Shown here in pieces: positions 62,367 through 64,000 of a stretch of DNA of 64,000 nt. The notes beneath the pieces were generated by a model, which was not told the origin of the DNA, did not search any database, and worked only from the letters and a program-made list of their open reading frames with translations. Position numbers and translations under genes: made by a program. How positions within the stretch are numbered: position 1 is the stretch's first letter; every line of letters starts with the position of its first letter. Source of the DNA: Rhynchopus sp. YZ270_cl-10 (lineage: Eukaryota > Euglenozoa > Diplonemea > Diplonemida > Diplonemidae); contig OZ037882.1 of the NCBI GenBank assembly GCA_964035575.1, positions 1 to 64,000 on the forward strand, given 5' to 3'.

Positions 62367-63650
62367 CTAGTTATTACGGAATAGAGGGCTTGCTTTTGGC
62401 ATCTCATCTTTCATGGCGGTTTGCTACTTCCGAGTGATTCTGATATGATACTCCAGTAGTATGGGGCCCAGAAACGACAGCCCCGACCGGGGGCCTCAGT
62501 CCCCAGGATCTGGGAATATCTAAAATGTGTGCGGCATTTCACGGCTATTTTTGTGAGTAAAATTGCGATATTTTGTGTTTCTGAGGTACTGGTTGTATAT
62601 GTTATAAAAATTTCAAAAAACGAGATAACCATGAAATATGGCCAGTATCCCCATAAAATGAGGCTATTGCGACCCTGGAGGCCCACTTTTGACACTTAGG
62701 GCCAAATTTAGGTGTGTAAGAGTATCGGCTTGAAAATATTTTTTTTCGTGATTTTTGGGGTCATTTTCTGGCTGGGAAAATTGGGCCACATATAACTACA
62801 ACTGCTCAAAAGGTCAAATCAGTGGCTTTAAATGACTCATTGGGCATTTTTATGACCTGGACATGGGGGTCAGATTCCATTTTTAACATGATTAAAATTG
62901 GTCACAAGACCCTGAGAGAAAACCCAAGGTCAAATTGACCTTGAGTACCAGGTCAAATTTGTGTGGAAAAATTTTTCAGTACCTAATTTCTGATGCTCAA
63001 AAGTACAAAATTCCTTCGGCAATGGCTTCATAGGACATTTCCATAACCTGGACATGGGGGTCAGACTCCACTTTTGACCACCTAAAATTTGGTCATACAC
63101 ATGTATGAGACCCAAAAACCAGGATTTTTGACCAAAAAAAATTTCCCAGCAATTTTTGCCTACAAAAAATCGAAAAAAAAAATTTTTGATTTTGGCTCTC
63201 CGGAGTCTGTGCGTGCTGTGGTGGGGTCAATTTGCGCTGAGAAATGGGTATTTTTGACCTAAAATGCATGTATCAGTTTTTACATGATTTTTGGTGTTTT
63301 TGGGTTTTGTGTGGGTTTTTTGGTCAGTACCTAATTTCTGATGCTCAAAAGTACAAAATTCCTTCGGCAATGGCTTCATAGGACATTTCCATAACCTGGA
63401 CATGGGGGTCAGACTCCACTTTTGACCACCTGAAATTTGGTCATACACATGTATGAGACCCAAAAACCAGGATTTTTGACCAAAAAAAATTTTCCCACCA
63501 ATTTTTGCCTACAAAAAATCGAAAAAAAAAAATTTTGATTTTGGCTCTCCGGAGTCTGTGCGTGCTGTGGTGGGGTCAATTTGCGCTGAGAAATGGGTAT
63601 TTTTGACCTAAAATGCATGTATCAGTTTTTACATGTTTTTTGGTTTTTGT
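62367..63650 (-). mobile_element. diverged family B-type left end with satellite
   Basis: Begins CTAGTTATTACGG like the other B left ends but is clearly diverged over the next 600 bp. It then continues with about two 350-bp satellite units close to those at 37.6-38.0 kb. Similarity ends at about 63640. The minus-strand terminus CCGTAATAACTAG is conserved despite the divergence next to it, which supports it as a functional end. Confidence 0.65.
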
Positions 63651-63778
63651 GTAAGTTCCTGTAGGACAGTTGGGTTGATTGGTAAGTAATTTACAACTGG
63701 AAAACTAGGTGGATCGATTCTTTTGTGCGTTTTTACTACAGAAATATTCTGTTTTCCCTTTTTTTCTTTTTTTGATCT

Positions 63779-64000
63779 TTATTTTTGTGGCATGACAATA
63801 CTCTCACCGGCCAAAGTGAGCGCCTTCTTCTGCACATTCTTATGACACCACAGCAGAACAATTTGGAACTTTATCAGATTCTGCTGTGTGGCATAGTGAG
63901 GTCGTGCAGAAGTCTTCTGCCCAGAAACGCGAAACATTTCTGCTGTATGAAACGTCCAGGAGGATAATGGGCTGCCGTCCATGTGAAGAGCTCTTGGCAA
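63779..64000 (-). pseudogene. fragment of a third Helitron-like Rep protein (family C), cut by window edge
   Basis: The minus frame reads SSWTFHTAEMFRVSGQKTSARPHYATQQNL and on, alignable with family B residues about 355-400 (SWLFHSAEVFRIS..RTSSRPYYATQDNL) at roughly half identity. The matching part ends with KKALTLAGES and a stop at the left. It is the region before the Rep domain, so no catalytic motif is visible. It may be a relic, or the gene may continue to the right in another exon. Confidence 0.55.

Noticed and set aside
1-64000. LTR, reverse-transcriptase, integrase or capsid-type elements
   Set aside because: No such protein motif was seen in any frame; the large ORFs are all Helitron-type Rep-helicase.
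1-64000. tRNA or rRNA genes
   Set aside because: No convincing T-loop/acceptor combination or rRNA core sequence noticed on either strand by eye.

Overview
The window looks like nuclear DNA of a unicellular eukaryote that I cannot place more precisely. It carries actin with a 49-bp GT-AG intron, an ARF-family GTPase, and short introns (49-77 bp) with GTATGT/GTATAA donors and CAG acceptors. There are no operons and no rRNA, tRNA or bacterial-type signals. More than half of the window is transposon and repeat DNA.

Layout. (1) 1-13063 and about 23693-36382 are two copies of one roughly 12.7-kb segment: actin 5' end, a 409-aa gene of unknown function, a two-finger CCCH gene, then a Helitron-like element (family A). 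Family A has three plus-strand genes: a small coiled-coil/C2H2 protein, a solo HUH Rep, and an intronless 2016/2017-aa Rep-helicase-OTU protein. (2) 13065-23692 lies between the copies. It holds octamer arrays, a 5' remnant of a second Helitron-like family (B), a 5'-truncated ARF copy, a 2.4-kb minisatellite of 13-14 units, intact ARF and complete actin. (3) 36383-62366 is a chain of (GCGGGTTT)n arrays alternating with family B units: a Rep-less unit (36727-39836), then two almost identical 10.7-kb full units head to tail (40109-50841 and 50906-61638). (4) 62367-64000 is a diverged B-type end, followed by a fragment of a third Helitron-like family cut by the window edge.

How the pieces relate. 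Family B encodes, on the minus strand, a small coiled-coil/C2H2 gene followed by a four-exon gene (about 2446 aa) with N-terminal zinc fingers, HUH Rep, Pif1-like helicase and C-terminal OTU. Family A has the same order and orientation, and its companion gene has an intron at the equivalent place. The companion therefore looks like a real second Helitron gene. All six right-hand and four left-hand junctions between B-type units and the arrays fall at the same phase of the octamer. This suggests either a transposon that targets a telomere-like repeat or one that carries it at its ends. Short octamer patches also interrupt one copy of the segmental duplication but not the other, in noncoding DNA, in an intron and in frame inside a CDS.

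The main caution is assembly: near-identical tandem units separated by simple repeats are hard to assemble and need long reads.
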